Source of the DNA: Ancylobacter mangrovi
GTDB taxonomy: Bacteria > Pseudomonadota > Alphaproteobacteria > Rhizobiales > Xanthobacteraceae
Assembly (NCBI RefSeq): GCF_024752355.1
Contig: NZ_JANTHZ010000001.1
Location: 620,001-684,000, forward strand
Length of the DNA stretch: 64,000 bases
Direction: 5' to 3'
In this document: piece by piece, positions 24,952 through 34,766 of the stretch
Layout of the letters: every line of letters starts with the position of its first letter
Numbering within the stretch: the first letter of the stretch is position 1
Translations under genes and position numbers: made by a program
Notes under the pieces: generated by a model
What the model was told of the DNA's origin: nothing
The model's database searches: none
Seen by the model: only the letters and a program-made list of their open reading frames with translations

Positions 24952-25631
24952 GCGGCCCGGTGCTCAGCGTGCGCGGCCTGACGCGCCATTATGCGAGCCC
25001 GAGCGGGCTGGTGCGGGCGCTCGACGACGTCTCGCTGGAGATCGCGGCGGGGGAGCTGGTCGGCATCTTCGGGCCGAGCGGCTCGGGCAAGAGCACCTTC
25101 CTGATGATGGCCGGCCTGCTGGAGGCGCCGACCGCCGGCGAGGTCTGGCTCGCCGGGCAGCGTGTCTCCCATGCCGGGACCGATGTCGACGGGCTGCGCG
25201 AGGTGCGCCGGCACCAGATCGGCTTCGTGTTCCAGCGCGCCAACCTCATCCCGTTCCTCTCCGCCAGCGAGAACGTCGCGCTCAGCCTCGAGATCGCCGA
25301 CGTCGCGGGGGCGGACGCGATGGCCCATGCGCGGCGCCTTCTGGCGGCGCTCGACCTCGCCCATCGCGCCGACAACCTGCCGACCCGGCTGTCGGGCGGC
25401 GAGCAGCAGCGGGTCGCGGTGGCGCGGGCGCTCGCCAACGGCCCGCCGCTGATCCTCGCCGACGAGCCGACCGCCGCGCTCGACAGCGTGCGCGGGCGGC
25501 AGGTGATGGAGCTGTTCCGCCGCATCGCCGCCACCCAGGGCGCGGCGATCGCCGTGGTCACGCACGACCCGCGCTCGACCGACCTGTTCGACCGCATCGT
25601 CCATTTCGAGGACGGGCGCATGGTGGCGTGA
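24948..25631 (+). CDS. ABC transporter ATP-binding protein (DevA/MacB/LolD type)
   Basis: A 227-residue ATPase with Walker A GPSGSGKST, Q-loop FVFQRANLIPFLSASENV, signature LSGGEQQRVAVARAL, Walker B LILADEPTAALDS and H-loop VVTHDPR. Start GTG 24948 overlaps the permease stop (GTGA). It energises the permease encoded just upstream. The YASPSGLVRALDDVSLEI start and length are usual for the LolD/MacB group. Last gene of the exporter operon; the next gene is convergent 28 bases away. Confidence 0.94.
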   Translation: MSGPVLSVRGLTRHYASPSGLVRALDDVSLEIAAGELVGIFGPSGSGKSTFLMMAGLLEAPTAGEVWLAGQRVSHAGTDVDGLREVRRHQIGFVFQRANLIPFLSASENVALSLEIADVAGADAMAHARRLLAALDLAHRADNLPTRLSGGEQQRVAVARALANGPPLILADEPTAALDSVRGRQVMELFRRIAATQGAAIAVVTHDPRSTDLFDRIVHFEDGRMVA

Positions 25632-25659
25632 GGCGGAACGGGGCCGGCCCGCGCGCGCC

Positions 25660-26541
25660 TCACTCCTGCCCGGCGAGGGCGAGGAAGGCCTGCGCGGCGC
25701 GGGTCGTGTAGCGCTCCTTGTGCCGGAGCGCGAGGAACTCGCGGGCGGGCAGCGCATAGTCGACCAGCGCCAGCGTGCCGGCACGGATGGCGCCGTCGAC
25801 CACGCGGCGCGAGATCACGCTCACCCCGCTGCCGGCCTCGACCGCGACGCGGATCGCCTCGTTGGAGGGATATTCCAGCACCACGTTCAGCGTCTCCGGC
25901 GCCAGCCCACGCGCGCCGAGGAACGCTTCCAGCATCGCCCGCGTGCCCGAGCCGGTCTCGCGCAGCACCCAGGGGCCGGCCTTCAGCTCCTCGACCGCGC
26001 GCGGGGGGCGCCAGGTCCAGGGATGGGTGACCGGCGCCACCAGCACCATCTCGTCGCGCGCGACGACCTGTTTCGCCAGCGCCGGCTCGTCGAGCTCGCC
26101 CTCGACAAAGCCGAGATCGGCCGCGCCCTCCTGCACCCTTCCGGCGACGAAGTCGGTATTGCCGATCTCCACCCGCACGGTGATGCCGGGATAGAGCGCG
26201 CGGAAACGGGCGATCACGCCCGGCAGCCAGTAATTGCCGACGGTCTGGCTGCCCGCCAGCTCAAGCCTTCCGCGCTCCAGCCCGGCGAGGTCGAGCAGCA
26301 CCTGCTCGGCGGCGGCGGCCTGCGCCAGCACGGCGCGCGCCTCGACCAGGAACAGGCGCCCGGCCTCGGTGAGCGCGATGCGCCGGCCGACGCGGTCGAA
26401 CAGCCGGGTGGCGTGACGCGCTTCGAGCGCCGCGACGGCGGCGCTCGTTGCCGAGGGTGTCAGGTTGAGCGCCTCGGCCGCCCGGGTGAGGTGCTCGCGT
26501 TCGGCGACGGCGACGAAGATGCGAAGCTGCTCGAGTGTCAT
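25660..26541 (-). CDS. LysR-family regulator, YeiE-like
   Basis: A 293-residue LysR-type regulator. The winged helix is at residues 1-60 (LEQLRIFVAVAEREHLTRAAEALNLTPSATSAAVAALE) and the effector domain follows (RGRLELAGSQTVGNYWLPGVIARF, VLRETGSGTRAMLEAFL, SNEAIRVAVEAGSGVSVISRR). Sequence and its position 30 bases downstream of yeiH suggest the YeiE/CysB-related group, whose members respond to sulfite or similar anions; this is inference. Candidate sites with dyad symmetry lie upstream of yeiH at 27657-27717. Confidence 0.87.
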   Translation of the reverse strand: MTLEQLRIFVAVAEREHLTRAAEALNLTPSATSAAVAALEARHATRLFDRVGRRIALTEAGRLFLVEARAVLAQAAAAEQVLLDLAGLERGRLELAGSQTVGNYWLPGVIARFRALYPGITVRVEIGNTDFVAGRVQEGAADLGFVEGELDEPALAKQVVARDEMVLVAPVTHPWTWRPPRAVEELKAGPWVLRETGSGTRAMLEAFLGARGLAPETLNVVLEYPSNEAIRVAVEAGSGVSVISRRVVDGAIRAGTLALVDYALPAREFLALRHKERYTTRAAQAFLALAGQE

Positions 26542-26571
26542 GGCACCTCGTCGCCGGGCCTCAGCAGGGCC

Positions 26572-27621
26572 TCATGTGGTCATCTTCACCAGCATTAGGC
26601 TGAAAGAGGCGATGAACACAAAGGCGGCGAGGCCGAGGATGAAGGGCTTCACGCCCTTGGCGCGCAGCTTGGCGATGTCGGTCTCCAGTCCCATCGCCGC
26701 CAGCGCCATGGAAAGCATGAAGGTGGTGGCGAGCACGATCACGCTCTTGGCCTCCGGCGGCACCGTCACGACGCTGTTCACGCCGACCAGGGCGATGAAG
26801 CCGAGCACGAACCAGGGCAGCGGCGGCTTGGCCCGGGCCGCGCCGTGATGGGCGTGGTGCGAGGCGCGGCGGGTGGCGACGAGGCCGAGCGCGATCACCA
26901 CCGGCGCCAGCATCATCACGCGGGAGAGCTTGGCGATGGTGCCGAACTCGCCGGCCGACTGGCCCTGCTGGTAGGCCGCCGCGACCACCTGCGCGATCTC
27001 GTGCACCGAGGAGCCGGTCCACAGCCCGTAGGCGTGGGCGTCGAGCCCCAGCACGCCGGGCAGCAGCGGATAGAGGAACATGGCGATCGAGCCGAAGACG
27101 GTGACGCAGGCCACCGCATAGGCGACGTCTTCGTCGGAGGCGCGCGTCACCGTGTTGGTGGCGATCACCGCCGAGGCGCCGCAGATCGAGGTGCCGGCGG
27201 CGATCAGCTCAGCGAGCTTGCCCTCGACCCCCATCACCCGGCCGAGCCCGATGGTGAAGAGGAAGGTCGCGACCAGGGTGAGGATGATGACGCCGACGCC
27301 CGTCGCCCCGACCTCCGCCACCTGCGCGGCGGTGAGCTGGAGGCCGAGCAGGATGATGGCGAAGCGCAGGATGCGGCGCAGCGAGAAGGTGACGCCCGGC
27401 TTCGCCCGGAGCGGCGTGCCCACCAGATTGTGCAGGGCGATGCCGATCATGATGGCGAGGATCATCGGGCTGAGCAGCCCGACCATGGGAAGCTGGCGCA
27501 GGCCGAAGGCGGCCGCTGCGATGGCCGCGGTCAGCGCCACGCCCGGCAGGATACCGAACCGCTCGAGCGCCGTGTGATGCTCGTGAACCGACTGCTGAAC
27601 CAACTCCGCCTGCGACGCCAT
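26572..27621 (-). CDS. YeiH/UPF0324 family putative sulfate exporter
   Basis: A 349-residue membrane protein with about ten hydrophobic helices. Diagnostic parts are [75 protein letters not shown] and [17 protein letters not shown]. The family (YeiH, PSE) is annotated as a sulfate exporter, mainly from links to sulfonate catabolism; direct transport evidence is thin. ATG 27621 is chosen over an upstream ATG because inverted repeats occupy the intervening leader. The adjacent LysR gene probably regulates it. It fits the sulfur theme of the window. Confidence 0.88.
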   Translation of the reverse strand: MASQAELVQQSVHEHHTALERFGILPGVALTAAIAAAAFGLRQLPMVGLLSPMILAIMIGIALHNLVGTPLRAKPGVTFSLRRILRFAIILLGLQLTAAQVAEVGATGVGVIILTLVATFLFTIGLGRVMGVEGKLAELIAAGTSICGASAVIATNTVTRASDEDVAYAVACVTVFGSIAMFLYPLLPGVLGLDAHAYGLWTGSSVHEIAQVVAAAYQQGQSAGEFGTIAKLSRVMMLAPVVIALGLVATRRASHHAHHGAARAKPPLPWFVLGFIALVGVNSVVTVPPEAKSVIVLATTFMLSMALAAMGLETDIAKLRAKGVKPFILGLAAFVFIASFSLMLVKMTT

Positions 27622-27656
27622 GGCCGTCTCTCCTTGGGTGACGGCCCTTGATCCCA

Positions 27657-27717
27657 CGAATGTAACCATTCGATCCAGATCAAAATTTCGGACATTTCAT
27701 TCGTTTATGATGAACGA
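27657..27717. promoter_or_regulatory. Two dyad elements upstream of yeiH (candidate LysR sites)
   Basis: CGAATG-N4-CATTCG at 27657-27672 and TCGTT-N7-AACGA at 27701-27717, the latter containing a T-N11-A pattern usual for LysR sites. They lie about 36-96 bases before the yeiH start in an AT-richer stretch. Confidence 0.5.
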
Positions 27718-27859
27718 TAATGGCATGGCTCTGCGGCAGCGAGGAAAGGCTGTGAAAGCCTTGATTCAGAAGCCGCGCGAAACCCGCCCGCGCGGCCAGC
27801 CCGGGCGCACGAGAACGCCCGCGATCGAGCGCAGGGGACGGTGCGCGAGGGTACGCCCG

Positions 27860-28219
27860 TCAGTCCCAGTCGAAGGGTCGGCCCATGTCCTGGAAGCGGT
27901 GGTCGTGGCGGGGCGTGTGCCGGCCGGCGCGCGAAGCGACCCGCACCGGCACCGGGCGGAGCACCGTGCGCGGGGTGCCGCCGCCGGGCCCATCCGCCTC
28001 CTGGCCGAGCAGCATGACCGCGAAGCCCATCTGCACGCTGCCGAAGGTGACGCCGAGCGCGGCGGTGAGCGCCGCCACCGCGACAAAGCCCGAGGGCGAT
28101 TCCCACACCAGCGTGCCGAGCCGGGCCACGTCGAGCAGGAGCAGTGTTCCCACGAACAGGGCGGCGACGCCGATGCCGATGACGGCATGGCGGATCAGGA
28201 AACGCACGAGCTGAGGCAT
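27860..28219 (-). CDS. Small two-helix membrane protein, unknown function
   Basis: A 119-residue protein with two hydrophobic helices, IGIGVAALFVGTLLLLDVARLG near residues 13-36 and SGFVAVAALTAALGVTFGSVQMGFAVMLLG near residues 43-73, followed by a hydrophilic tail rich in Arg, His and Pro (TPRHDHRFQDMGRPFDWD). I do not recognise a family. The coding bias is consistent with a real gene and the C-terminus faces the cytoplasm if the loop is short. It stands between yeiH and a flavin reductase gene on the same strand, about 128 bases downstream of the latter. Confidence 0.6.
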   Translation of the reverse strand: MPQLVRFLIRHAVIGIGVAALFVGTLLLLDVARLGTLVWESPSGFVAVAALTAALGVTFGSVQMGFAVMLLGQEADGPGGGTPRTVLRPVPVRVASRAGRHTPRHDHRFQDMGRPFDWD

Positions 28220-28318
28220 CGGTGTGCCCTTTCTCGAACCGCGCCCGTCGCCGACAGTCCGGTCCGGCGCGCTTTCCCCGAGAATAGAGCGCGCGAAGGG
28301 GGCGGCAAGCCTCCTCTA

Positions 28319-28350
28319 TTCCGCCAATTCCTCGTTCCGCCAATTCCTCA
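28319..28350. repeat. Two-copy 16-base tandem repeat
   Basis: TTCCGCCAATTCCTCG followed at once by TTCCGCCAATTCCTCA. The second copy ends in the stop codon of the flavin reductase gene on the minus strand. One base differs. Confidence 0.8.
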
Positions 28351-29028
28351 TTCCGCGACGTCGCCGAGCGCCGCCTGCATGTCGGCCAGCGTCGGCGTCG
28401 GCATGTCGAAGCGGTCGCGAATGGTGGCGCAGGTCGAGCCGCCGAGCCGGGCGACGGCGTCGAGCCGGGCCGGGTCGATGCGCAGCCGCTCCGCGTCCAC
28501 AACCTCGGCGCGGTAATGGGCATAGACGATCTCGCCGAGGATGATCTGGCGCGACCGGCCGAGCTCCAGCGTGACGTGCCGGCGGCACTCGAACGCGGCC
28601 GGCGCCTCGCGGATGAAGGGCGCGGCCACCTTGATGCCCGGCAGGGCGGTGAGGCCCGCCGCGGCGAGTTCGTCCGTGCCGGGCGGAAAGCCGACCCCGC
28701 ACACATGCATCGCCTCGGCGATGGCGTGGGAGACGATGTTCACCGTGAACACCTCGGTGAGGCGGATGTTGAGCGCCGTGTCCTTGAACGACATGTCGGC
28801 ATGGTTCTCCACCCCCAGCGCGAGGATCGGCGGATCGGCGGAGAGGCAGTTGAAGAAGCTGAACGGGGCGGCATTGACCCGGCCCTGCGGGTCGACCGTC
28901 GTCACCAGCGCGATGGGGCGCGGCACGATGGTGCCGATCATCAGCTTGTAGCGCTCGCGCTCGCCGAGTGCGCGGAAGTCGAAGCCGACATGCTCGTTGG
29001 TCTCGTCGCGCGGCTCGTCCACATCCAT
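28348..29028 (-). CDS. Flavin reductase family protein (DIM6/NTAB type)
   Basis: A 226-residue split-barrel flavoprotein: RYKLMIGTIVPRPIALVTTVDPQGRVNAAPFSFFNCLSADPPILALG, followed by NIRLTEVFTVNIVS and an ending with DAVARLGGSTCATIRDRFDMP. This form (about 200-230 residues with the IVPRPIALVTT start) is often called flavin reductase-like or flavoredoxin, and many members have no known partner. ATG 29028 has GAGGAG about 3-8 bases upstream. The stop lies within a short tandem repeat. No partner oxygenase is adjacent. Confidence 0.85.
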   Translation of the reverse strand: MDVDEPRDETNEHVGFDFRALGERERYKLMIGTIVPRPIALVTTVDPQGRVNAAPFSFFNCLSADPPILALGVENHADMSFKDTALNIRLTEVFTVNIVSHAIAEAMHVCGVGFPPGTDELAAAGLTALPGIKVAAPFIREAPAAFECRRHVTLELGRSRQIILGEIVYAHYRAEVVDAERLRIDPARLDAVARLGGSTCATIRDRFDMPTPTLADMQAALGDVAE

Positions 29029-29269
29029 TCTCCTCGTCGGGCCGAACCGGCATCCACGCCGCGGCCGTGGAAGGCACGATGCACGCCTCATGCCGCCTTC
29101 GAAAAGCCCTGCGGCAGACGTCGCCGTGCCGCCAACCGGCGATGCTATGGTCCGTGCGCGGGCGGTGCCGGGCTTGATGTCGTGCGCGTCTTGCGGCCAA
29201 GTCCCGTTGCCGCGCGCATCTTCATGCTGGGGACCATCGGGTGGCAACAGCATTCGAGGGATGGACACA

Positions 29270-30340
29270 ATGACCGGACGGCTGATCCGCGAGAGCTTCG
29301 GCGCGCTGCCCGACGGGCGGCCGGTCGAACGGCTGCGCCTCGTCGGCGAAGGCAGCTTCGAGGCCGCGATCATCACCTATGGCGCGGCGGTGCAGGCGCT
29401 GCACGTGCCCGACCGCGCCGGCGCGGTGGCGGACGTGGTGCTCGGCCATGACGCGCTCGCCCCCTATCTCGCCCATCGGCGCTATTTCGGCGCCGCCATC
29501 GGGCGCTACGCCAACCGCATCGCCGACGGCGCCTTCGCGCTCGACGGCGTGACCTACCGTGTCCCCGCCAATGAGGGCGCCAACGCCCTGCATGGCGGGT
29601 TCCAGGGCTTCGACCGCCGGCTCTGGCGGGTCGAGGCGGTGGAAGAGGACCCCGTGCCGCAGGCCAGCCTGTCCTATGTCAGCCCGGACGGCGAGGAGGG
29701 TTTTCCCGGCAACCTGCAGGTCCGCCTCACCTATGCGATCCCGGCGCCGGGTACGCTCTCCATCGCCTTCGAGGCGACCACGGACCGGCCGACCATCGCC
29801 AACCTAACCCATCACGGCTTCTTCAATCTCGCCGGCGTCGCGGCGGGCGGGAGCGTGCTCGACCATCACCTCACGCTGCTCGCAGAGCAGTATCTGCCGG
29901 TCGACACCGCCTCGATCCCGCTCGACGGACCGGCCCCGGTCGACGGCACGCCGTTCGACTTCCGCGCCGGCGCGGCGATCGGCGCGCACATCCGCGATCC
30001 GCACGAGCAGCTCAGCCTCGGCCATGGCTACGATCACAATTACTGCCTGCCCGGCGGGCACGCGGACGCGCCCCGGCTCGCCGCGCGGGTCGAGCATCCC
30101 GGCTCCGGCCGGGTGATGGAGCTGCTGACCGACCAGCCCGGGCTGCAGTTCTATTCCGGCAATTTCCTCGACGGCGCCGGGGCGGGCAAGTCCGGCCGGC
30201 TGCACCGCCAGTCCGACGCCTTCTGCCTCGAGCCGCAGGGCTGGCCCGACGCCCCGAACCGGCCGGACTATCCCGGCGTGCGGCTCGACCCGGGCGACAC
30301 CTACCGCCACGTCTCGCTCTACCGCTTCTCCACGATTTGA
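29270..30340 (+). CDS. Aldose 1-epimerase (galactose mutarotase family)
   Basis: A 356-residue mutarotase interconverting alpha and beta anomers of sugars. Recognisable parts: ITYGAAVQALHVPDR, YFGAAIGRYANRIADGAFALDG, NEGANALHGGFQGFDRRLW, NLTHHGFFNLAG with the catalytic histidine pair region, LSLGHGYDHNYCLPGG, GLQFYSGNFLDG and the C-terminal EPQGWPDAPNRPDYPGVRLDPGDTY with the catalytic glutamate. ATG 29270 is preferred because GAGGG lies about 9 bases before it; ATG 29261 is nearly touching that site. It precedes a pentonate dehydratase by 33 bases, which points to oxidation of arabinose, xylose or a similar sugar. Confidence 0.93.
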   Translation: MTGRLIRESFGALPDGRPVERLRLVGEGSFEAAIITYGAAVQALHVPDRAGAVADVVLGHDALAPYLAHRRYFGAAIGRYANRIADGAFALDGVTYRVPANEGANALHGGFQGFDRRLWRVEAVEEDPVPQASLSYVSPDGEEGFPGNLQVRLTYAIPAPGTLSIAFEATTDRPTIANLTHHGFFNLAGVAAGGSVLDHHLTLLAEQYLPVDTASIPLDGPAPVDGTPFDFRAGAAIGAHIRDPHEQLSLGHGYDHNYCLPGGHADAPRLAARVEHPGSGRVMELLTDQPGLQFYSGNFLDGAGAGKSGRLHRQSDAFCLEPQGWPDAPNRPDYPGVRLDPGDTYRHVSLYRFSTI

Positions 30341-30373
30341 CCCCGCCTCCGACCCCGCACGCAGGAGCCCGCC

Positions 30374-32179
30374 ATGCACGGCAACGCCCCCACATCCGAC
30401 CGCCGGCTCCGCTCCCGCGCCTGGTTCGACAACCCCGCCAATGTCGACATGACCGCGCTCTATCTCGAGCGCTACCTCAATTTCGGCCTCAGTCAGGAGG
30501 AGTTGCAGTCCGGCCGGCCGATCATCGGCATCGCCCAGACCGGCTCGGACCTCTCCCCCTGCAACCGCCACCATCTCGACCTCGCCAAACGGGTGCGCGA
30601 GGGCATACGCGAGGCCGGCGGCATCGCCATCGAGTTCCCGGTCCACCCGATCCAGGAGACCGGCAAGCGCCCGACCGCCGGGCTCGACCGCAACCTCGCC
30701 TATCTTGGCCTCGTCGAGGTGCTGTACGGCTATCCGCTCGACGGCGTGGTGCTCACCATCGGCTGCGACAAGACCACCCCCGCCTGCCTGATGGCGGCGG
30801 CGACGGTGAACATTCCCGCCATCGCGCTCTCGGTCGGGCCGATGCTCAACGGCTGGTTCCGCGGCGAGCGCACCGGCTCGGGCACCATCGTGTGGAAGGC
30901 CCGCGAGATGCTGGCGGCGGGCGAGATCGACGAGGCCGGCTTCGTGAAGCTGGTCGCCTCCTCCGCCCCCTCCACCGGCTTCTGCAACACCATGGGTACG
31001 GCGACGACCATGAACTCGCTGGCCGAGGCGCTGGGCATGCAGCTTCCCGGCTCCGCCGCCATTCCCGCGCCCTATCGCGACCGGCAGGAGATGGCCTACC
31101 GCACCGGGCTGCGCATCGTCGGCATGGTGCATGAGGACCTCAAGCCCTCCGACATCCTCACCCGCGACGCCTTCCTCAACGCCATCCGCGTCAATTCGGC
31201 CATCGGCGGCTCGACCAACGCGCCGATCCACCTCAACGCCCTCGCCCGCCATATCGGCGTCGAGCTCGACCTCGACGACTGGCAGGCCCATGGCGAGGAG
31301 ATCCCGCTGCTGGTGAACCTGCAGCCCGCGGGCGAGTATCTCGGCGAGGACTATTACCGCGCGGGCGGCGTGCCGGCGGTGGTCGCCGAGCTGATGAAGC
31401 AGGGCCTGATCGCCGAGGACGCGCTTACCGCGAACGGGCGCACGCTCGGCGAGAACTGCCGCGACGCGGCGATCCTCGACGAGGCGGTGATCCACCCCTT
31501 CGAGCGCCCGCTGAAGGAGAAGGCCGGCTTCCGTGTGCTGCGCGGCAACCTGTTCGACACCGCCATCATGAAGCTGAGCGTCATCAGCCCCGAATTCCGC
31601 GAACGCTACCTCTCCAACCCGGACGATCCCGATGCCTTCGAGGGGCCCGCGGTCGTGTTCGACGGGCCGGAGGACTATCACGCCCGCATCGACGACCCCG
31701 CCCTCGCCATCGACGGGACCACCGTGCTGTTCATGCGCGGCGCCGGCCCGATCGGCTATCCCGGCGCCGCCGAGGTGGTGAACATGCGCGCGCCCGACTA
31801 CCTGATCCGCGCCGGCATCCACGCCCTGCCCTGCATCGGCGACGGGCGCCAGTCCGGCACCTCCGGCTCGCCCTCGATCCTCAACGCCTCGCCCGAGGCG
31901 GCGGCCGGCGGCGGGCTCGCCTTGCTGCGCACCGGCGACCGCGTGCGCGTCGACCTCAAGCGCGGTTCCGCCGACATGCTGGTGCCCGAGGACGAGCTGG
32001 CGGCGCGTCGGCGCGCGCTTGAAGAAGACGGCGGCTATCGCTACCCGGCCAGCCAGACGCCCTGGCAGGAGCTTCAGCGCGGCGTGGTCGGCCAGCTCGA
32101 GACCGGCGCGGTGCTGGAGCCGGCGGTGAAGTACCAGCGCATCGCCCAGAGCCGGGGGTTGCCGCGCGACAACCATTGA
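30374..32179 (+). CDS. IlvD/Edd-family pentonate dehydratase (L-arabinonate or D-xylonate)
   Basis: A 601-residue dehydratase with the iron-sulfur cysteines of the family in [24 protein letters not shown] and [19 protein letters not shown]. Length and sequence ([70 protein letters not shown]) match the sugar-acid subgroup that includes L-arabinonate and D-xylonate dehydratases, rather than IlvD of branched-chain synthesis or phosphogluconate dehydratase. The reaction would give 2-keto-3-deoxypentonate. It follows the epimerase in an apparent two-gene unit; no sugar dehydrogenase, lactonase or transporter is in view, so the exact sugar is open. Confidence 0.88.
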   Translation: MHGNAPTSDRRLRSRAWFDNPANVDMTALYLERYLNFGLSQEELQSGRPIIGIAQTGSDLSPCNRHHLDLAKRVREGIREAGGIAIEFPVHPIQETGKRPTAGLDRNLAYLGLVEVLYGYPLDGVVLTIGCDKTTPACLMAAATVNIPAIALSVGPMLNGWFRGERTGSGTIVWKAREMLAAGEIDEAGFVKLVASSAPSTGFCNTMGTATTMNSLAEALGMQLPGSAAIPAPYRDRQEMAYRTGLRIVGMVHEDLKPSDILTRDAFLNAIRVNSAIGGSTNAPIHLNALARHIGVELDLDDWQAHGEEIPLLVNLQPAGEYLGEDYYRAGGVPAVVAELMKQGLIAEDALTANGRTLGENCRDAAILDEAVIHPFERPLKEKAGFRVLRGNLFDTAIMKLSVISPEFRERYLSNPDDPDAFEGPAVVFDGPEDYHARIDDPALAIDGTTVLFMRGAGPIGYPGAAEVVNMRAPDYLIRAGIHALPCIGDGRQSGTSGSPSILNASPEAAAGGGLALLRTGDRVRVDLKRGSADMLVPEDELAARRRALEEDGGYRYPASQTPWQELQRGVVGQLETGAVLEPAVKYQRIAQSRGLPRDNH

Positions 32180-32218
32180 CGGGCGGCCCGCCGTCCCCCG
32201 GCGGCGAAGCCGTACGGC

Positions 32219-32242
32219 GCGCGGGCGAAAAGACGCCCGCGC
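32219..32242. terminator. GC-rich stem-loop after the dehydratase gene
   Basis: Nine-base stem GCGCGGGCG/CGCCCGCGC with an AAAAGA loop, 40 bases past the stop. No T tract follows, so termination is a guess. Confidence 0.4.
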
Positions 32243-32315
32243 CGGCTTGGCCTGTGCGGGCCGAGCTCTTATTGCTGGCTAGCTAATCGGCTTAATCAGA
32301 TCGGATGGGGACAGG

Positions 32316-32825
32316 ATGAGCACGAGCGAAACCGCGATCGACGCGAAGACCTTCTGGCGCACGCTGGGCGAACGCGCCACCGGCATGACGGTGGTCACCG
32401 CCCGCGGCACCGACGGCCCGGCCGGCTTCCTCGGCCTGTCCGCCGCGCACATCACCGCCGACCCGGCGACGATGCTGGTCTCGGTCGACGCCAAGACGAG
32501 CGCCCTGCCCGCCATCCTCGCCAGCCGCCATTTCGCGGTGAACTACCTGCCCGCGAGCGCCACCCATGTGGCGGACGCATTCTCCGGCAAGGCCGGCCTG
32601 TCCGGCGCCGACCGCTTCAAGGAATGCGAATGGGGCGAGATCGCCACCGGCGCGCCGACGCTCAAGGCGGCGCTCGGCGTGTTCGACTGCGTGGTGGAGG
32701 ACGTGATCGAGCGCGGCAGCATCTCGATCATCATCGGCCGGGTGGCCGGCGCACATGCCGCCGGCGAAGGCGATCCGCTGGTGTTCTTCCGCGGCAAGAC
32801 CTATGGCGGCCTGACCCCGCTGTGA
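32316..32825 (+). CDS. Flavin reductase family protein (HpaC/RutF-like)
   Basis: A 169-residue FMN split barrel: FWRTLGERATGMTVVTARG, DGPAGFLGLSAAHITADPATMLVSVDAKTSALPAIL, HFAVNYLP, then GAPTLKAALGVFDCVVEDVIERGSISIIIGRV and the ending PLVFFRGKTYGGL. It supplies reduced flavin to an oxygenase; none is adjacent. ATG 32316 is the first start, with GGGGACAGG just upstream. The leader from 32180 to 32315 holds a hairpin and a TAATCGG/TAATCAG pair. Convergent with cysNC. Confidence 0.87.
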   Translation: MSTSETAIDAKTFWRTLGERATGMTVVTARGTDGPAGFLGLSAAHITADPATMLVSVDAKTSALPAILASRHFAVNYLPASATHVADAFSGKAGLSGADRFKECEWGEIATGAPTLKAALGVFDCVVEDVIERGSISIIIGRVAGAHAAGEGDPLVFFRGKTYGGLTPL

Positions 32826-32834
32826 GACGGCGCC

Positions 32835-32862
32835 GCCGGGCGACGGCAAAGCGCCGCCCGGC
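32835..32862. terminator. Stem-loop between flavin reductase and cysNC
   Basis: Eight-base stem GCCGGGCG/CGCCCGGC with a 12-base loop between convergent stops. No T tract on either strand. Confidence 0.35.
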
Positions 32863-32870
32863 CGGAGCCG

Positions 32871-34766
32871 CTATTCCAGATAGCCGTTGGCGGTGAGGTA
32901 GGAGACGATCTCCTCGGCCATCTCCTCCGGCGTCGCGGTGCCGGCCTGGAGGTGGATCTCGGCGTGCTCGGGCGGCTCGTAGGGGCTGTCGATGCCGGTG
33001 AAGTTCTTGATCAGGCCCTCGCGGGCACGCTTGTAGAGCCCCTTGGGATCGCGCTCCTCGGCGACGGCGAGCGGCGTGTCGACGAAGATCTCGACGAACT
33101 CGCCATCCTCGAAGCTGTCGCGCGCCTGGCGCCGCTCGGCCCGGAAGGGCGAGATGAACGAGGTCAGCACGATGATGCCGGCATCGACGAACAGCTTCGA
33201 CACCTCGATCACGCGGCGGATGTTCTCCACGCGGTCGGCCTCGGTAAAGCCGAGATCCTTGTTCAGCCCGTGGCGGACATTGTCGCCGTCGAGCATGTAG
33301 GTGTGACGCGTGAGCGCCTGCAGCTTCTTCTCGACGATGTTGGCGACCGTCGACTTGCCCGCGCCCGACAGGCCGGTGAACCACAGCACCACCGGCTTCT
33401 GGAACTTCATCGCCGCGCGCGAGGCCTTGTCGACCTCCAGCGCCTGCCAGTGGACGTTGGTCGCGCGCCTCAGCCCGAAGTCGATCATGCCGGCGCCGAC
33501 GGTGAGGTTGCTCATCCGGTCGATGACGATGAAGGCGCCGGTCTGCGGCACCTGCGCGAACGGATCGAAGGCGACGGCATGCTGGGTGGCGAAGTTGACC
33601 ACGCCCACCTCGTTCAGCCCGAGCTGCTTGGCCGCGAGCTTCTGGAACGAGTTGACGTCGACCTTGTGCTTGATCTCGGTCACGCTGGCGCTGACCGTGC
33701 GGGTGCCGATCTTGATCAGGTAGGAGCGGCCCGGCAGCAGGTGGTCGTCATGCATCCAGATCAGATGCGCGGCGAACTGGTCGGCGACCTCGGGGCGCGC
33801 CCCCGCCGCCGCGATGATGTCGCCGCGCGAGATGTCGACCTCGTCGTCGAGCGTGATGGTCACCGCCTCGCCCGCATCCGCCTTGGTGAGCAGGCCGTCC
33901 TGGGTGACGATCGACTTGACGGTCGAGGTGCGGCCGGAGCCGGCGACCACGATCGGGTCGCCCGGGCGGACCGAGCCGCTGACCACCGTGCCGGAGAAGC
34001 CGCGGAAGTCGAGATTGGGCCGGTTCACCCACTGCACCGGCATGCGGAAGGGGCGCGCCAGCGCGTCGTCCGCCACCGGCACGTTCTCGAGGTGCTCGAC
34101 CAGCGTCGGGCCGGTGTACCAGGGAGTGCGCTCGCTGCGCTCCAGCATGTTGTCGCCGAAGCGCGCGGAGAGCGGCACCGGCACGAAGGTCTCGAAGCCG
34201 AGGTCCCTGGCGAACTCCACATAGTCCGCCACGATCTGGTCGAACACTTCCTGCGAGAAGTCGACCAGGTCGATCTTGTTCACCGCCAGCACCACGTGGC
34301 GGATGCCGAGCAGCGAGACGATGAAGGAGTGCCGGCGGGTCTGGGTGAGAATGCCCTGCCGCGCGTCGACCAGGATCACCGCGAGGTCGGAGTTGGAGGC
34401 CCCGGTCGCCATGTTGCGCGTGTACTGCTCGTGGCCGGGCGTGTCGGCGACGATGAACTTGCGCTTGTCGGTGGCGAAGAAGCGGTAGGCGACGTCGATG
34501 GTGATGCCCTGCTCGCGCTCGGCGGCGAGGCCGTCCACCAGCAGCGCGAAGTCGAGATCCTCGCCCACCGTGCCGTGCTTGCGGGAATCGTTCGACAGCG
34601 TGGCGAGCTGGTCCTCGAACAGCAGCTTGGTGTCGAACAGCAGACGCCCGATCAGCGTCGACTTGCCGTCGTCCACGCTGCCGCAGGTGAGGAAGCGCAG
34701 CAGGCTCTTGTTCTCGTGCGCGGCAAGATAGTCCGCGAAGGTGTCGATCTCGGCCGGGAGGCTCAT
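32871..34766 (-). CDS. cysNC: Bifunctional sulfate adenylyltransferase large subunit / APS kinase
   Basis: A 631-residue fusion. Residues 1-430 form CysN, an EF-Tu-like GTPase with P-loop [26 protein letters not shown] and NKIDLVD; residues 450-631 form APS kinase CysC with [35 protein letters not shown] and FISPFRAER. With CysD it makes APS from sulfate and ATP and then PAPS, the donor used by sulfotransferases. The fused form resembles NodQ. Its ATG overlaps the cysD stop by one base. No cysH, cysI or cysJ is in view, so this copy may serve sulfation as well as, or instead of, assimilation. Confidence 0.96.
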   Translation of the reverse strand: MSLPAEIDTFADYLAAHENKSLLRFLTCGSVDDGKSTLIGRLLFDTKLLFEDQLATLSNDSRKHGTVGEDLDFALLVDGLAAEREQGITIDVAYRFFATDKRKFIVADTPGHEQYTRNMATGASNSDLAVILVDARQGILTQTRRHSFIVSLLGIRHVVLAVNKIDLVDFSQEVFDQIVADYVEFARDLGFETFVPVPLSARFGDNMLERSERTPWYTGPTLVEHLENVPVADDALARPFRMPVQWVNRPNLDFRGFSGTVVSGSVRPGDPIVVAGSGRTSTVKSIVTQDGLLTKADAGEAVTITLDDEVDISRGDIIAAAGARPEVADQFAAHLIWMHDDHLLPGRSYLIKIGTRTVSASVTEIKHKVDVNSFQKLAAKQLGLNEVGVVNFATQHAVAFDPFAQVPQTGAFIVIDRMSNLTVGAGMIDFGLRRATNVHWQALEVDKASRAAMKFQKPVVLWFTGLSGAGKSTVANIVEKKLQALTRHTYMLDGDNVRHGLNKDLGFTEADRVENIRRVIEVSKLFVDAGIIVLTSFISPFRAERRQARDSFEDGEFVEIFVDTPLAVAEERDPKGLYKRAREGLIKNFTGIDSPYEPPEHAEIHLQAGTATPEEMAEEIVSYLTANGYLE

